Part shown: positions 17,205-26,566 of the stretch, piece after piece
Position numbering within the stretch: the stretch's first letter is position 1
How the letters are laid out: every line of letters begins with the position of its first letter
Assembly (NCBI GenBank): GCA_004340125.1
Contig: SLUK01000012.1
Span: forward strand, 42,377-106,376
Length of the DNA stretch: 64,000 nt
Direction of reading: 5' to 3'
DNA from: Harryflintia acetispora
GTDB lineage: Bacteria > Bacillota > Clostridia > Oscillospirales > Ruminococcaceae
Program-made: the position numbers and the translations under genes
The notes under the pieces: model-generated
Seen by the model: the letters and a program-made list of their open reading frames with translations, nothing else
Database searches by the model: none
Told to the model about the DNA's origin: nothing

Positions 17205-18566
17205 ATGAGGACTGGGAAGAGACTGCTTGCCATGCTGCTGAGCGCGGCGCTGCTGCTGGCTTCGGGCTGCACGGTGACCACCGAGGATCAGGGCGGGAGC
17301 CAGGAGGCGCAGCCCCCCGAGGCGAGCGCGAGCGAGCCGGCCGGCGAAGAAAGCGAGGAGCCCCAGGAAGGGGTGACCACCATCAACTACTGGAGCCACA
17401 ACGGCGAACAATTTATCGAGGCGAACAAGCAGATCATCGCCAAATTCGAGGAGCAGAACCCGGACATCAAGATCAAGTACGACATCTTCCCCTTCAACGA
17501 ATTGCAGGAGAAGATGAAAGCCTCCTACGCGGCGGGCGCGGAGAGCGACTGCCAGCAGATCTTCGGCACCTGGGCGGTGCAGTATACCAAGAACGGGATG
17601 TTCAGCGAGGTGCCCTTCCTGACGATGGATCAGGTCAAGGAGAGCTACTTCGAGCCGACCTACGCGGGCTATACCTATGAGGACAAGCTCTACGGGCTGC
17701 CGCGTGAGTTCAGCATCGAAAACGGCGGCGTGCTCTACTATCCGGAGGAGCTGAAGGCCGCCGGGTACGACGAGTTCCCCAAGACCTATGACGAGCTGAT
17801 CGACGCGGCCAAGAAATGCACCCAGTACGATTCGGGCGGCAACATCACCCATGTGGGCTTCGACATGTTCGGGCCGGACAACGTGCCGTATACCTTCATC
17901 TCCTTCCTGCTGCAGTACGGCGGGAACTACTGGACCGAGGACGGGCACGTCAACTTCACCTCGCCCGAGTCCATCAAGGGCATGCAGTCCCTGGTCGATC
18001 TGGTGCTCACCCACAAGGTGACCGATACCAAGCACATCTCCGAGTCGGACGACCTGTCCGAATACTTCTTCAAGGGCAACGCCTCGATGTGCATCATCGG
18101 GCCGTGGACCATCGCGACCGGCGTGAACCAGTTCGGGCTGGACAACTTCGATTACGGCCTTATGCCCTCGATCGCCAACGACTCCTATGCGTTCGCTTCC
18201 CCGACCGGCTGGGGCGAGGTGGTGTCCGCGCGCAGCAAGAACCTGGAGGCCACCTGGAAGTTCATCGAGTTCGCCACCAACGAGGAGAACAGCCTGCTCT
18301 TCAACGACGTGACCTATACCGTTCCCGCGCAGAAGGCGGTCGCCAATTCCCCGGAATTCCTGGAGAAGAAGCCGATGCTCGCCCCCTCGATCAAGGTCCT
18401 GCCCGAAGGCATTCCGATCGGTCCGTTCCCGAACGCGCCCTTCTTCAAGAAGACCGTTTACGACCACTTCGTGCGCATCTGTAACGGCGAGGAGACGGTC
18501 GAGCAGGCGTGTGAGAACATCGAAAACGAGATCAACCGCGACATCGACGACAGCAAACTCTCTTAA
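17205..18566 (+). CDS. Extracellular sugar-binding lipoprotein of the second ABC importer
   Basis: A 453-residue solute-binding protein. The signal peptide ends in lipobox LLASGC, then an acidic/Ser/Pro linker, then the binding fold from about residue 55 (TINYWSHNGEQFIEANKQII). It is only distantly related to the pair at 4605 and 5971, so the two importers differ in ligand. AAAGGAGG lies before the ATG. The partner permeases are encoded at 20941 and 21871, after a ROK kinase and a family 4 glycosidase in the same operon. Confidence 0.9.
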   Translation: MRTGKRLLAMLLSAALLLASGCTVTTEDQGGSQEAQPPEASASEPAGEESEEPQEGVTTINYWSHNGEQFIEANKQIIAKFEEQNPDIKIKYDIFPFNELQEKMKASYAAGAESDCQQIFGTWAVQYTKNGMFSEVPFLTMDQVKESYFEPTYAGYTYEDKLYGLPREFSIENGGVLYYPEELKAAGYDEFPKTYDELIDAAKKCTQYDSGGNITHVGFDMFGPDNVPYTFISFLLQYGGNYWTEDGHVNFTSPESIKGMQSLVDLVLTHKVTDTKHISESDDLSEYFFKGNASMCIIGPWTIATGVNQFGLDNFDYGLMPSIANDSYAFASPTGWGEVVSARSKNLEATWKFIEFATNEENSLLFNDVTYTVPAQKAVANSPEFLEKKPMLAPSIKVLPEGIPIGPFPNAPFFKKTVYDHFVRICNGEETVEQACENIENEINRDIDDSKLS

Positions 18567-18591
18567 AGAATCATAAAGAGGAGGTGCCCGG

Positions 18592-19545
18592 ATGGAGGGT
18601 AAGGAATATGTCCTGGGGGTGGACGTCGGCGGGACCAAGATCGCCGTCGGGCTGGTCAGCCGCGACGGGGAGATCGGCAGGAGCCGCCGCTACCCGATGG
18701 ACCGCAGTGACCAGGAGCATACCCTTCGCTCCATCCGGGACGCCATCGAGGATTTCATGGAGCGGGAGAGGCCGCAAATCAAGGCGATCGGTCTCGGACT
18801 GGTGGGCCGGGTGGACACCGCCGGCGGGATCTGGAGCCGGGCGGTCAACCTGTCGCTTTTCCAGCCGGTCCCGCTGGGGGAGGAGCTCTGCGCGCGCTAC
18901 GGCGTGCCGGTGAGCCTCGACAACGACGTATTCAGCGCCGCGCAGGCCGAACTGCTTTTTGGCATGGGGCGGCAGTCGAAGGATTTCCTGGTGCTCAATG
19001 TGGGCACCGGCATGTCGATCGGGATCGTCAGCGGCGGGAGGCTGGTGCGCGGCGCCGGCAACGTGGCCGGCGAGGCCGGGCACACGGTCGCCGGGGTCTG
19101 CGAGCGCACCTGCAAGTGCGGGCGGGCCGGGTGCCTGGAGTGCTTCTGCTCGGGCGGCGGGATGATCGAGCGTGCGCGCGAGCTGCTGCCGGACTATCCA
19201 AAGAGCACCCTTGCCTCCCTCCCTGCGGGGGAGCTGCACTCGGTCTCGATCTTCGCGCACGCAAGGCGGGGCGACGCGCTCGCCGCCCTGATCGCGCGCG
19301 ACGCGGTGGACGGCCTTTGCGCCGGGTGCTGTAACCTGGTGTCGCTGCTCAACCCGCAGTGGATCGTGGCGGCGGGCGGCGTCTTCCGGGAGGCATCCCT
19401 AATCGAAACCATCGAGGGCTATGTGCGCAAATACGCCTTCTCCAGCAGCCTGATGGATTTTAAAGGCGTGCGCCTGTCCGCGCTCGACCCGGCCCACGCG
19501 GGCCTGCTGGGCGCGGGAGCGGTCGGCTGGCGGCCGTTTGAATGA
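18592..19545 (+). CDS. ROK-family sugar kinase
   Basis: A 317-residue cytoplasmic hexose or amino-sugar kinase. Visible are the phosphate-binding motif GVDVGGTKIAVG (residues 9-20), DND near residue 108, the substrate EAGH motif and the zinc signature CKCGRAGCLE right after it. The intact zinc signature and lack of an N-terminal helix-turn-helix separate it from ROK repressors. It probably phosphorylates glucose, GlcNAc, mannose or a relative released by the family 4 glycosidase encoded next. NagB at the operon's end favours an amino sugar, by inference. Confidence 0.88.
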   Translation: MEGKEYVLGVDVGGTKIAVGLVSRDGEIGRSRRYPMDRSDQEHTLRSIRDAIEDFMERERPQIKAIGLGLVGRVDTAGGIWSRAVNLSLFQPVPLGEELCARYGVPVSLDNDVFSAAQAELLFGMGRQSKDFLVLNVGTGMSIGIVSGGRLVRGAGNVAGEAGHTVAGVCERTCKCGRAGCLECFCSGGGMIERARELLPDYPKSTLASLPAGELHSVSIFAHARRGDALAALIARDAVDGLCAGCCNLVSLLNPQWIVAAGGVFREASLIETIEGYVRKYAFSSSLMDFKGVRLSALDPAHAGLLGAGAVGWRPFE

Positions 19546-19603
19546 AAGCTTAAAGGGAAACGGGCCCCGGCGCCGGTTTCCCCGGGAAAGGATCGGATAC
19601 TGA

Positions 19604-20905
19604 ATGAGAAGAAAAATTGTACTGGTCGGCGCGGGGAGCGCCGTTTTTACAAAAGGCCTGCTGCTCGACATCATTGAGCGGCGCGACGAGCAGTGGAGCG
19701 TCGGGCTGGTGGACACCGACCCGGTGGCGCTGGATGTGATCGACAAGCTCAGCCGCAAGATGGTGGAGCAGAAGGGCGCCGACATCGAGCTGAGCGCTTC
19801 GGTGGACCGGCGCGACATCCTGCCGGGGGCGGACTATGTGGTCAGCACCATCGGCGTTGGCGGCCGCCGCGCCTGGGAGCAGGACGTGTTCATCCCCCGC
19901 AAATACGGCGTCTACCAGCCGGTGGGCGACACGGTGGGGCCGGGCGGCCTCTCGCGGGCCATGCGGATGATCCCGCAGCTGTGCGACATCGCGCGGGACA
20001 TCAAGATCATCTGTCCCGACGCCCTTTTCTTAAACTACGCCAATCCCATGACCATGAACTGCATGGCCATCCGCCGCGAGACCGGGGTGCCGGTAATCGG
20101 GCTGTGCCATGGGGTGAACAACGGCCTGGGGCGCATCTCGAGGTTCATGGGCCTGCGCAAGGAGGACATCTCCTTCACCGCCTGCGGGCTCAACCACATG
20201 GTTTTCCTCTACCAGATGCGCAAGGATGCAAAGGACCTCTTCCCCTATTTTGTAGAAATGCTCGATAAGGTTCCGGTGGAGGAGCGGCAGATCGGCCCGC
20301 TGACCGAGAACTTCGTGCGCGAAAACCACAGCTATGTGGTGTCGGACGACCGGCATTATTCGGAGTTTGTGCCCGAGACGACCCTTCGGGGCGCCTACCG
20401 CGGCGGAGAGCTCGGGGTAAAGTATTATTCCTTCGAGGGGACCATCCGCGAGGGGGACGAGGAGTTTGAGGAGCACCGCCGCTACGCCTACAGCGCCGAG
20501 GCGCTGCCCGAAAGCTTCTTCGAGCGGGAGAGCGGCGAGCACGAGCAGCTGATGGACATCATCGGCGCGATGATCTACGACCGGCCCGGCATTTTCTACG
20601 TCAACCTCCCGAACTGCGGGGCGGTTGCGGGGCTGCCGGACGAGACGGTGGTCGAGCGCCCGGCGCTGATCTCAGGCTCCGGGATCCAGCCGCTGCAGCT
20701 GCCCGACTTCCCCGTTACGCTCCTGCCGCGCCTGGCGCGCTTCGCGACCATCTATGAGATGGCGGTGCGCGCGGCGCTCGAAGGGGACCGCGGCCTCCTG
20801 CTGGGCGCGATGTGCGAGGCGAGCGCCATTTCCGACAAGGAGACGGTGCGCAAAATGATGGAAGAGCTGCTCGCAGCGCAGAAGGAATACCTGCCGCAGT
20901 TCTAG
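19604..20905 (+). CDS. Glycoside hydrolase family 4 enzyme (alpha-glucosidase/galactosidase-like)
   Basis: A 433-residue NAD- and metal-dependent glycosidase. NAD-binding is seen in KIVLVGAGSAVFTKGL, the family motif in VGDTVGPGGLSRAMR (about 107-121), Cys168-His169 in VIGLCHGVNN and His198 in ACGLNHM. The C-H pairing and GPGG motif are as in AglA/MelA/LplD-type members that often cleave unphosphorylated alpha-glycosides or galacturonides. It differs clearly from the other family 4 enzyme at 10705. It belongs to the second importer operon and would hydrolyse the imported glycoside inside the cell. Confidence 0.88.
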   Translation: MRRKIVLVGAGSAVFTKGLLLDIIERRDEQWSVGLVDTDPVALDVIDKLSRKMVEQKGADIELSASVDRRDILPGADYVVSTIGVGGRRAWEQDVFIPRKYGVYQPVGDTVGPGGLSRAMRMIPQLCDIARDIKIICPDALFLNYANPMTMNCMAIRRETGVPVIGLCHGVNNGLGRISRFMGLRKEDISFTACGLNHMVFLYQMRKDAKDLFPYFVEMLDKVPVEERQIGPLTENFVRENHSYVVSDDRHYSEFVPETTLRGAYRGGELGVKYYSFEGTIREGDEEFEEHRRYAYSAEALPESFFERESGEHEQLMDIIGAMIYDRPGIFYVNLPNCGAVAGLPDETVVERPALISGSGIQPLQLPDFPVTLLPRLARFATIYEMAVRAALEGDRGLLLGAMCEASAISDKETVRKMMEELLAAQKEYLPQF

Positions 20906-20940
20906 GCGGCCTTTAAAAACAGGAGGGGAGGGATCCTGAC

Positions 20941-21858
20941 ATGAAAAACGCCGGTGGGAACGCACCGCCCCGCCAGAAGCTGGGACGCGCGCAATCGAGG
21001 TTCGTGTTCTGCTGTCTGGCGCCGGTGATGGTGCTGTTCGTCGTCTTCCTGCTCGCGCCCATCGCGATCAGCGTGGTGCTGTCCTTCTTTAACTACAGCC
21101 CCTTGAGCGATAAGGCGGTCTTCGTCGGACTCAAGTATTATTCCTACATGCTGACCGACCCGAACTTCATCAAGACGATCGTCAATACGTTGATCTTCGT
21201 GGCTTCGGCGGTTGCAATCAATCTGGTGCTGTCCACCTCGATCGCGCTGATGGTTTATTCCCTGACCAGTGCGCGCATGCGCGAGATGTTCCGGGCGTTT
21301 TATTTCCTGCCGGTCATCGCGCCGCTGGTGGGCGCGTCGCTGGTCTGGAAGAACATGTTCGATCCCCAGTACGGGCTGGTGAGCATGATCATGGAACGCT
21401 TCGGATCGGACTTTAGCATCTATTGGCTCTCGGACGCCCGCTACGCCCTGATCGCGGTGATCATCGTCACCCTCTGGCACGACCTCGGCTACAACATCGT
21501 CATTCTGACCACCGGGCTCTACTCGATCCCCAAGACCTACTTCGAGTCGGGCAAGATCGACGGGGCCAACCGCTGGCAGCTGTTCTGGAACATCACCCTG
21601 CCGCTGCTCTCGCGCACCATGGCCTTCGTGAGCGTGATGACCATCATCTCCTATTTCCAGGTCTTCACCCAGGTGCAGATCATGACCCGCGGCGGGCCGA
21701 GCTACGCCACCCAGCTGATCGCGGTGTCGATCTATCAGAACGCCTTCGAGTTCGAGCGCATGGGCTACGCCTCGGCGATGGCGGTGGTGCTGCTGGTGCT
21801 GATTCTCTGCGTGTCGCTGATCCAGATGAAGCTAAACCAATCCGACTGGGAATATTAG
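20941..21858 (+). CDS. ABC sugar importer permease, MalF/UgpA type
   Basis: A 305-residue membrane permease with about six transmembrane segments. The EAA loop reads FESGKIDGANRWQLFWNITL (about residues 200-220). A GGAGGGGAGG-rich ribosome-binding site precedes the ATG. It pairs with the MalG-type subunit encoded 12 bases downstream and with the lipoprotein encoded at 17205. No ATPase gene is present in this operon. Confidence 0.92.
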   Translation: MKNAGGNAPPRQKLGRAQSRFVFCCLAPVMVLFVVFLLAPIAISVVLSFFNYSPLSDKAVFVGLKYYSYMLTDPNFIKTIVNTLIFVASAVAINLVLSTSIALMVYSLTSARMREMFRAFYFLPVIAPLVGASLVWKNMFDPQYGLVSMIMERFGSDFSIYWLSDARYALIAVIIVTLWHDLGYNIVILTTGLYSIPKTYFESGKIDGANRWQLFWNITLPLLSRTMAFVSVMTIISYFQVFTQVQIMTRGGPSYATQLIAVSIYQNAFEFERMGYASAMAVVLLVLILCVSLIQMKLNQSDWEY

Positions 21859-21870
21859 GAGGGATATGCC

Positions 21871-22692
21871 GTGAAAGATAAAACCGTGCGCGTGTTCCTG
21901 GTCATCTTCCTGAGCCTCGGCTCGGTGGTGATGATGTTCCCGTTTGTGTGGATGGTGCTCAACGCCTTCAAAACGACCTCCGAAATTCTCGCGGTGCCGC
22001 CCTCCCTTTTTCCCAAGGTGATCTACCTGGGCGGGTACGTCAAGCTTTTCAGCGAGTCGCCCATCCTGTATTGGTTCCGCAACAGCCTGGTGGTGGTCAC
22101 CGCGGTGGTAATCCTCCAGCTGTTTACCAGCTCCTTGAGCGGGTATATCTTTGCCAAGTTTGATTTCCGCTTTAAGAATTTCTGTTTCATCATGGTGCTG
22201 CTCACCCTGATGATCCCGTTCCAGGTCATCATGATCCCGGTCTATCTGATCGTGAGCAAGCTGCACCTGCTCAACACTCTCTATGCCCTGATCGTGCCCA
22301 GCATGGTCAGCGCGTTCGGGCTGTTCCTGTGCAAGCAGTTCATCGAGACCATCCCGACCGACCTGATCCATGCGGCCCGGATCGACGGGGCGGGGGAATT
22401 CAGGATTTATGGGAGCATTATCCTGCCCAACGTACGCTCGACCCTGTCCGCTTTGGCCATCTTTACCTTTATGGGCACCTGGAACGATTACCTCTGGCCG
22501 CTGATCACCATCAACGACACCAACCGCATGACCATCCCGCTGGCGCTCAACTTCTTCAGCGGCCAGCACAGCAAGGAGCTCAATGTGGTCATGGCCGCCT
22601 GCACGGTGGTCATTCTGCCCGAGATCATCGTCTACCTGCTCTTCCAAAAGCAGTTCATCCAGGGCATGGCCCTCAGCGGAATGAAGGCTTAG
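21871..22692 (+). CDS. ABC sugar importer permease, MalG/UgpE type
   Basis: A 273-residue membrane permease with six hydrophobic segments and the ATPase-docking EAA region IHAARIDGAGEFRIYGSIIL (about 168-188). It starts at GTG 21871 after a clear AGGAGGG. It completes the second CUT1 importer. Confidence 0.92.
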   Translation: MKDKTVRVFLVIFLSLGSVVMMFPFVWMVLNAFKTTSEILAVPPSLFPKVIYLGGYVKLFSESPILYWFRNSLVVVTAVVILQLFTSSLSGYIFAKFDFRFKNFCFIMVLLTLMIPFQVIMIPVYLIVSKLHLLNTLYALIVPSMVSAFGLFLCKQFIETIPTDLIHAARIDGAGEFRIYGSIILPNVRSTLSALAIFTFMGTWNDYLWPLITINDTNRMTIPLALNFFSGQHSKELNVVMAACTVVILPEIIVYLLFQKQFIQGMALSGMKA

Positions 22693-22741
22693 CGCGGCCG
22701 GACGATAACAGCCGATTACAGAATAAGAAGGTGTATATTAC

Positions 22742-23476
22742 ATGGATAAAATCATAACCGAAACGGCCGCCCAGTTTGATTACGAGGTGGCGCTGCAGGT
22801 GGCGCGCCAGGTGCTGAAAAAACCGGACAGCGTGCTCTGCCTTGCGACCGGGAACACCACCGAGGGGATTTTTAACGAGCTGGTGAAGCTCGCGCAGGGC
22901 CTGTCCATCGACTTTTCAAGGGTGCGCACCGTCAACCTCGACGAGTATGTCGGGGTCTCACCCGACGACCCGACCAGCTGCCGCTACAGGATCGAGCAGC
23001 AGCTCTTTGAGAAGCTGCATATCCCGAAGGAGAACGTCTATGTGCCCAGCTCCACTGCCGAGAATGCGCAGCAGGTCTGCGAGGAATTCGAGCGGCACCT
23101 GCAGGAGCTCGGGGGGATCGACCTGATGGTGCTCAGCACCGGGGAAAACGGGCATATCGCCTTCAACGAGCCGGGGACCCCCTTCGGCTGCCAGGTGCAC
23201 ATCGCGAAGATCACCCGGAGCACGGTGGAGGCCAAGGCCGCCCTCTTCGGGGGGGAGGACAAGGTGCCGCAGGCGGGCGTCTCGATGGGGGTGCGCTCCA
23301 TCATGATGACCCGGCGCATCCTGCTGGTGGCGAAAGGGGAGCACAAGGCCCCGATCATGAAGAAGATCCTCTGCGGCCCCGTCACCGAGGCCGTCCCGGC
23401 CTCGGTGCTCCAGCTGCACAACAACGTGACCTTGATCGCGGACCGCGCCGCCATGGCGCGGGTGGACTGCGATTAG
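22742..23476 (+). CDS. nagB: Glucosamine-6-phosphate deaminase/isomerase
   Basis: A 244-residue NagB-type enzyme converting glucosamine-6-phosphate to fructose-6-phosphate and ammonia. Family motifs are present: CLATGNTTEGIF (phosphate loop), VNLDEYVGVS and STGENGHIAFNEPGTPF with the catalytic Asp/His/Glu set. It lies 49 bases after the importer and closes the second sugar operon. This suggests that amino sugars, probably GlcNAc or GlcN glycosides, are among the imported substrates. No NagA deacetylase gene is in the window. Confidence 0.92.
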   Translation: MDKIITETAAQFDYEVALQVARQVLKKPDSVLCLATGNTTEGIFNELVKLAQGLSIDFSRVRTVNLDEYVGVSPDDPTSCRYRIEQQLFEKLHIPKENVYVPSSTAENAQQVCEEFERHLQELGGIDLMVLSTGENGHIAFNEPGTPFGCQVHIAKITRSTVEAKAALFGGEDKVPQAGVSMGVRSIMMTRRILLVAKGEHKAPIMKKILCGPVTEAVPASVLQLHNNVTLIADRAAMARVDCD

Positions 23477-23490
23477 ATGAAAAGAAGAAA

Positions 23491-23519
23491 AGCCTCCGCC
23501 GTATGGCGGGGGCTTTTTT
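23491..23519 (+). terminator. Intrinsic terminator after nagB
   Basis: AGCCTCCGCC-GTAT-GGCGGGGGCT followed by a run of T. Confidence 0.9.
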
Positions 23520-23564
23520 GATTCCAGCGAAGCGAAAAAATGAGCGTGTCCATGGGCCGGCCGG

Positions 23565-24692
23565 CTACGCCTTGTTTTCTTCCCCGAACCGCTGTGCGAT
23601 GATCCCGGCGATCCGCTCAGCCGCGTGTCCGTCCCCGAAGGGGTTCTGCGCATGGGCCATCCGCCCGTAGGCGGCGGGGTCGTGGAGCAGCCGCATGGCA
23701 GATTCATAGACCGACTGCTCGTCGGTCCCGGCGAGCAGGGCAGTGCCCGCCTCGATCGCTTCCATGCGCTCGGTCTCTTTGCGCAGCACCAGTACCGGCC
23801 TGCCCAGCGAGGGAGCCTCCTCCTGCAGCCCGCCCGAATCGGTCATCACCATATGGCAGCGCCCGATCAGGTTGTGCATATCGAAGACGTCCACCGGCGC
23901 CACCCGGTGGACCCGGGGCGTGTCCGCAAAAGCCGCCTCTGCCTGGCGGGCGACGGCGGGGTTTGGGTGCACCGGGAAGACGAACTCCACATCCGGGCAG
24001 TCGTTTAGGATCCGCCTGACCGCCGCGAAGATGGCAGGCAGACCCTGCCCGAGGTTTTCCCGCCGGTGGGCGGTCAGCAGGATCACCCGGCGGCTGAAGT
24101 CGATCTCCCGCAGTGCGCCTTGGGAGAAGCGGTGGTCCTCCTTCACGGTGTAGCGCAGCACGTCGATCGCCGTGTTGCCGGTGACGAATATTTCCCCCGG
24201 CGCATTCTGGCGCAGCAGGTTTTCGCGGTTGCGCCCGGTGGGGGCGAAGTGCAGGCTGCACAGGTTCCCCAAGAGGGTGCGGTTCATCTCCTCCGGGAAG
24301 GGGGAATAGAGGTTCCCGGTGCGCAGCCCGGCCTCGACATGTCCCAGCGGGCACCGGGCGTAGAAGGCGGCCAGCCCCGCCGCGAGGGCGGTGGAGGTGT
24401 CGCCGTGCACCAGCGCCACGTCCGGGCGCTCCTTTTCCAGGATGGGGGCCATCCCCTGCAGCACCCGGGTGGTGATGTCGGTCAGGGACTGACCGGGCTG
24501 CATGATGTCGAGGTTGTAGTCGGGCTGCACGCCGAAATGCTCCAGCACGCCGGAGAGCATCTCGCGGTGCTGCCCGCTGGCGCAGACGATGGGGGAGAGG
24601 AGCGGGTGCTCCCGGCAGGCGAAGACGAGGGGGATCATCTTGATGGCGTCCGGCCTGGTGCCGAAAACCAGAAGGGGCCTGATCGGTTTCAA
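23565..24692 (-). CDS. wecB: UDP-N-acetylglucosamine 2-epimerase (non-hydrolysing)
   Basis: A 375-residue enzyme interconverting UDP-GlcNAc and UDP-ManNAc, the precursor step for wall teichoic acid and other ManNAc-containing polymers. Signature blocks are GTRPDAIKMIP at the N-terminus, VHGDTST, GHVEAGLRTGN, LLTAHRRENLG, and TDSGGLQEEAPSLGRPVL near the C-terminus. Length is typical. The start is TTG at 24692, as no ATG lies in frame upstream. It is divergent from the exopolysaccharide operon and may share a role in envelope glycans. Confidence 0.93.
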   Translation of the reverse strand: MKPIRPLLVFGTRPDAIKMIPLVFACREHPLLSPIVCASGQHREMLSGVLEHFGVQPDYNLDIMQPGQSLTDITTRVLQGMAPILEKERPDVALVHGDTSTALAAGLAAFYARCPLGHVEAGLRTGNLYSPFPEEMNRTLLGNLCSLHFAPTGRNRENLLRQNAPGEIFVTGNTAIDVLRYTVKEDHRFSQGALREIDFSRRVILLTAHRRENLGQGLPAIFAAVRRILNDCPDVEFVFPVHPNPAVARQAEAAFADTPRVHRVAPVDVFDMHNLIGRCHMVMTDSGGLQEEAPSLGRPVLVLRKETERMEAIEAGTALLAGTDEQSVYESAMRLLHDPAAYGRMAHAQNPFGDGHAAERIAGIIAQRFGEENKA

Positions 24693-24743
24693 GGTTGAAC
24701 CATCCTTTCATGAGAACCCGGATGTAAATATAACAACTGCATT

Positions 24744-24862
24744 ATTATAGCACAGCCCGCCCGCTTGGGAAAGGAAACGGCGAAAGGTGCGGTAACTTCC
24801 AGAATTTTAAATTGCGGTTTGGATCAAAACGTGATGCATTTGTGACCGGACGCCTGTATAAT
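24744..24862. promoter_or_regulatory. Divergent promoter pair between wecB and the polysaccharide operon
   Basis: On the minus strand an extended -10 (TGC-TATAAT; TATAAT at 24749-24744) serves wecB. On the plus strand TATAAT at 24857-24862 lies before the polysaccharide operon; its -35 is poor, so activation by another factor is possible. Confidence 0.5.
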
Positions 24863-24877
24863 GGAAAATGAGATTTT

Positions 24878-26566
24878 GTGCGTTGGGAGGGGAAAGGACT
24901 GAAAACCTGGAAGGACCGGCTGCCCTCCCCGCCCCTGCTGGCGGTGCTGGCGGCCGCCGTAATCATGCTGGCCACCCTTTTCCTGCCGCCGGTGGTGGGG
25001 ATGGCGGACAACGGGGACTTTTTCAGAGTGATCGATGATGCGGGGCTCTACAAGTTCGACCGCTATGAGAAAGACCAGTATTTCAACTATTTTGCCAAGG
25101 AGTTCGGCGTCTTCCAGTATTTTAAGGAATACGGCGAGCCCTTCTTCTCCTCCCAAATGCCCTTCGTGCGCGCGGCGATGCACCTGGACCGGCTTTTCAC
25201 CGGCGATAGCGGCGTGTTCGACGTGCGCTTCCTGGGAGCGCTCTTCTGCCTGTGGGGGCTGCTCGCGATCTACCTGCTGGTGGATTACGCCGCTTACGGG
25301 CGCCCGCGAAGCGAGGGGTATCTCATCGCCGCGCTGGCCGTCTTCTTCTTTGCCGATACCGGCTACATCGCCTACTTCAACTCCTTCTTTGCCGAGGGGC
25401 TGGTCATGGTCTCGTTCCTGACCTGCCTTGCGAGCATTCTGCTGATCGACCAGCACCGTTATAATCCTTATCTGCTGCTGGCGGTCTTTTTTGTCAGCGG
25501 GCTGGTGCTGTGCAGCGCCAAGCAGCAAAACGCCCCTTTGGGCTTCCTGCTCGCCGGGCTTTTGGCCTGTATGGCGTTCCGTTATCAAAAATATGAGCGG
25601 CTCTGGCGCTCGGTGCGCAGGGAGGGGAACGTGCTGTATATCACGCCTCCCGTCGACGCGCCCGACTTTTGGGAGCAGGAGCGCGCGCAGCTGCAAAAGC
25701 TGCGCGCGGCGCTGGGCCGCCGCGGCCCGCGCCGCTGGATCAGGGAGCGCTTTGGCCGGGAGCGCCGGGAACGCCGCCATTTTAAGAAGGCGGCGCTCCT
25801 GCTGTCCGCCCTGCTGGCGTTCAGCGGCGCGGCGGTGTATCTGCTGATTCCGCAGGAGTTTGTCAACATCAACAAGTACCACGCCATGACCCGCGGGGTG
25901 CTGATGACCTCGCAGAACCCCGAGGAGGCGGTCGGGGAATTCGGGATCGACCCGCAATACGCGCTGCTGGACCGGACCATCTATTTCGACCACTATCCCC
26001 CGGTGGATGTGGAGGGCGTGGAGCTAAGGGAAAACTTCTACCCGAAATACGGCTTCGTCTCGATCTCGCTTTACTACCTGCGCCATCCGGGCGAGCTCAT
26101 GCAGATGATCGACTACGCCGCGCGCAGCGCCTACGCCATCCGGCCCGAGGCGATGGGCAACTATGAGCGCAGCGCGGGGCGCGACCCGGGGGCGCGGGAC
26201 TACACCTTCGCGCTCCATAGCAGCCTGAAGCAGGCGCTCACCCCGCGCACGGTGGGTTACATGTTTATCTGGATCGCGGTGGCGCTCCTTTGCGGCATGC
26301 GGGAGCGCTGGCGCACCCTGGTGCTGGCGTTTGCCATCCTGATGGGGCTCTCGCAGTTCGGCGTATCCATCATCGGCGCGGGGGACGCGGACCTGAGCAA
26401 GCATGTGTTCCTCTACAACGTCGCCTATGATTTCACCAACTTTATCGTCATATCCACCGTCCTGGTGCCCAGCCTGAGCGCCCGCCGCGCCAAGAAGCGG
26501 CAGGGTGGTCCCGCCCTTACAGGGGAGCGCCGGGGCGATAAACAGAGGGAGGAGGCCACGGTATGA
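24878..26566 (+). CDS. Polytopic membrane protein, possible GT-C-type glycan hexosyltransferase (WsfD-like)
   Basis: A protein of up to 562 residues with about nine hydrophobic segments. After the first membrane helix it has VVGMADNGDFFRV (about residues 33-45), a motif I associate with WsfD-like hexosyltransferases of surface glycans. A basic cytoplasmic loop (about 280-300) splits two membrane blocks. GTG 24878 is the only standard start, but it would leave almost no leader. GGAGG at 24886-24890 lies inside the frame 8 bases before a CTG at 24899, so initiation at CTG is possible. It leads an operon whose next gene overlaps by four bases. Confidence 0.65.
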   Translation: MRWEGKGLKTWKDRLPSPPLLAVLAAAVIMLATLFLPPVVGMADNGDFFRVIDDAGLYKFDRYEKDQYFNYFAKEFGVFQYFKEYGEPFFSSQMPFVRAAMHLDRLFTGDSGVFDVRFLGALFCLWGLLAIYLLVDYAAYGRPRSEGYLIAALAVFFFADTGYIAYFNSFFAEGLVMVSFLTCLASILLIDQHRYNPYLLLAVFFVSGLVLCSAKQQNAPLGFLLAGLLACMAFRYQKYERLWRSVRREGNVLYITPPVDAPDFWEQERAQLQKLRAALGRRGPRRWIRERFGRERRERRHFKKAALLLSALLAFSGAAVYLLIPQEFVNINKYHAMTRGVLMTSQNPEEAVGEFGIDPQYALLDRTIYFDHYPPVDVEGVELRENFYPKYGFVSISLYYLRHPGELMQMIDYAARSAYAIRPEAMGNYERSAGRDPGARDYTFALHSSLKQALTPRTVGYMFIWIAVALLCGMRERWRTLVLAFAILMGLSQFGVSIIGAGDADLSKHVFLYNVAYDFTNFIVISTVLVPSLSARRAKKRQGGPALTGERRGDKQREEATV

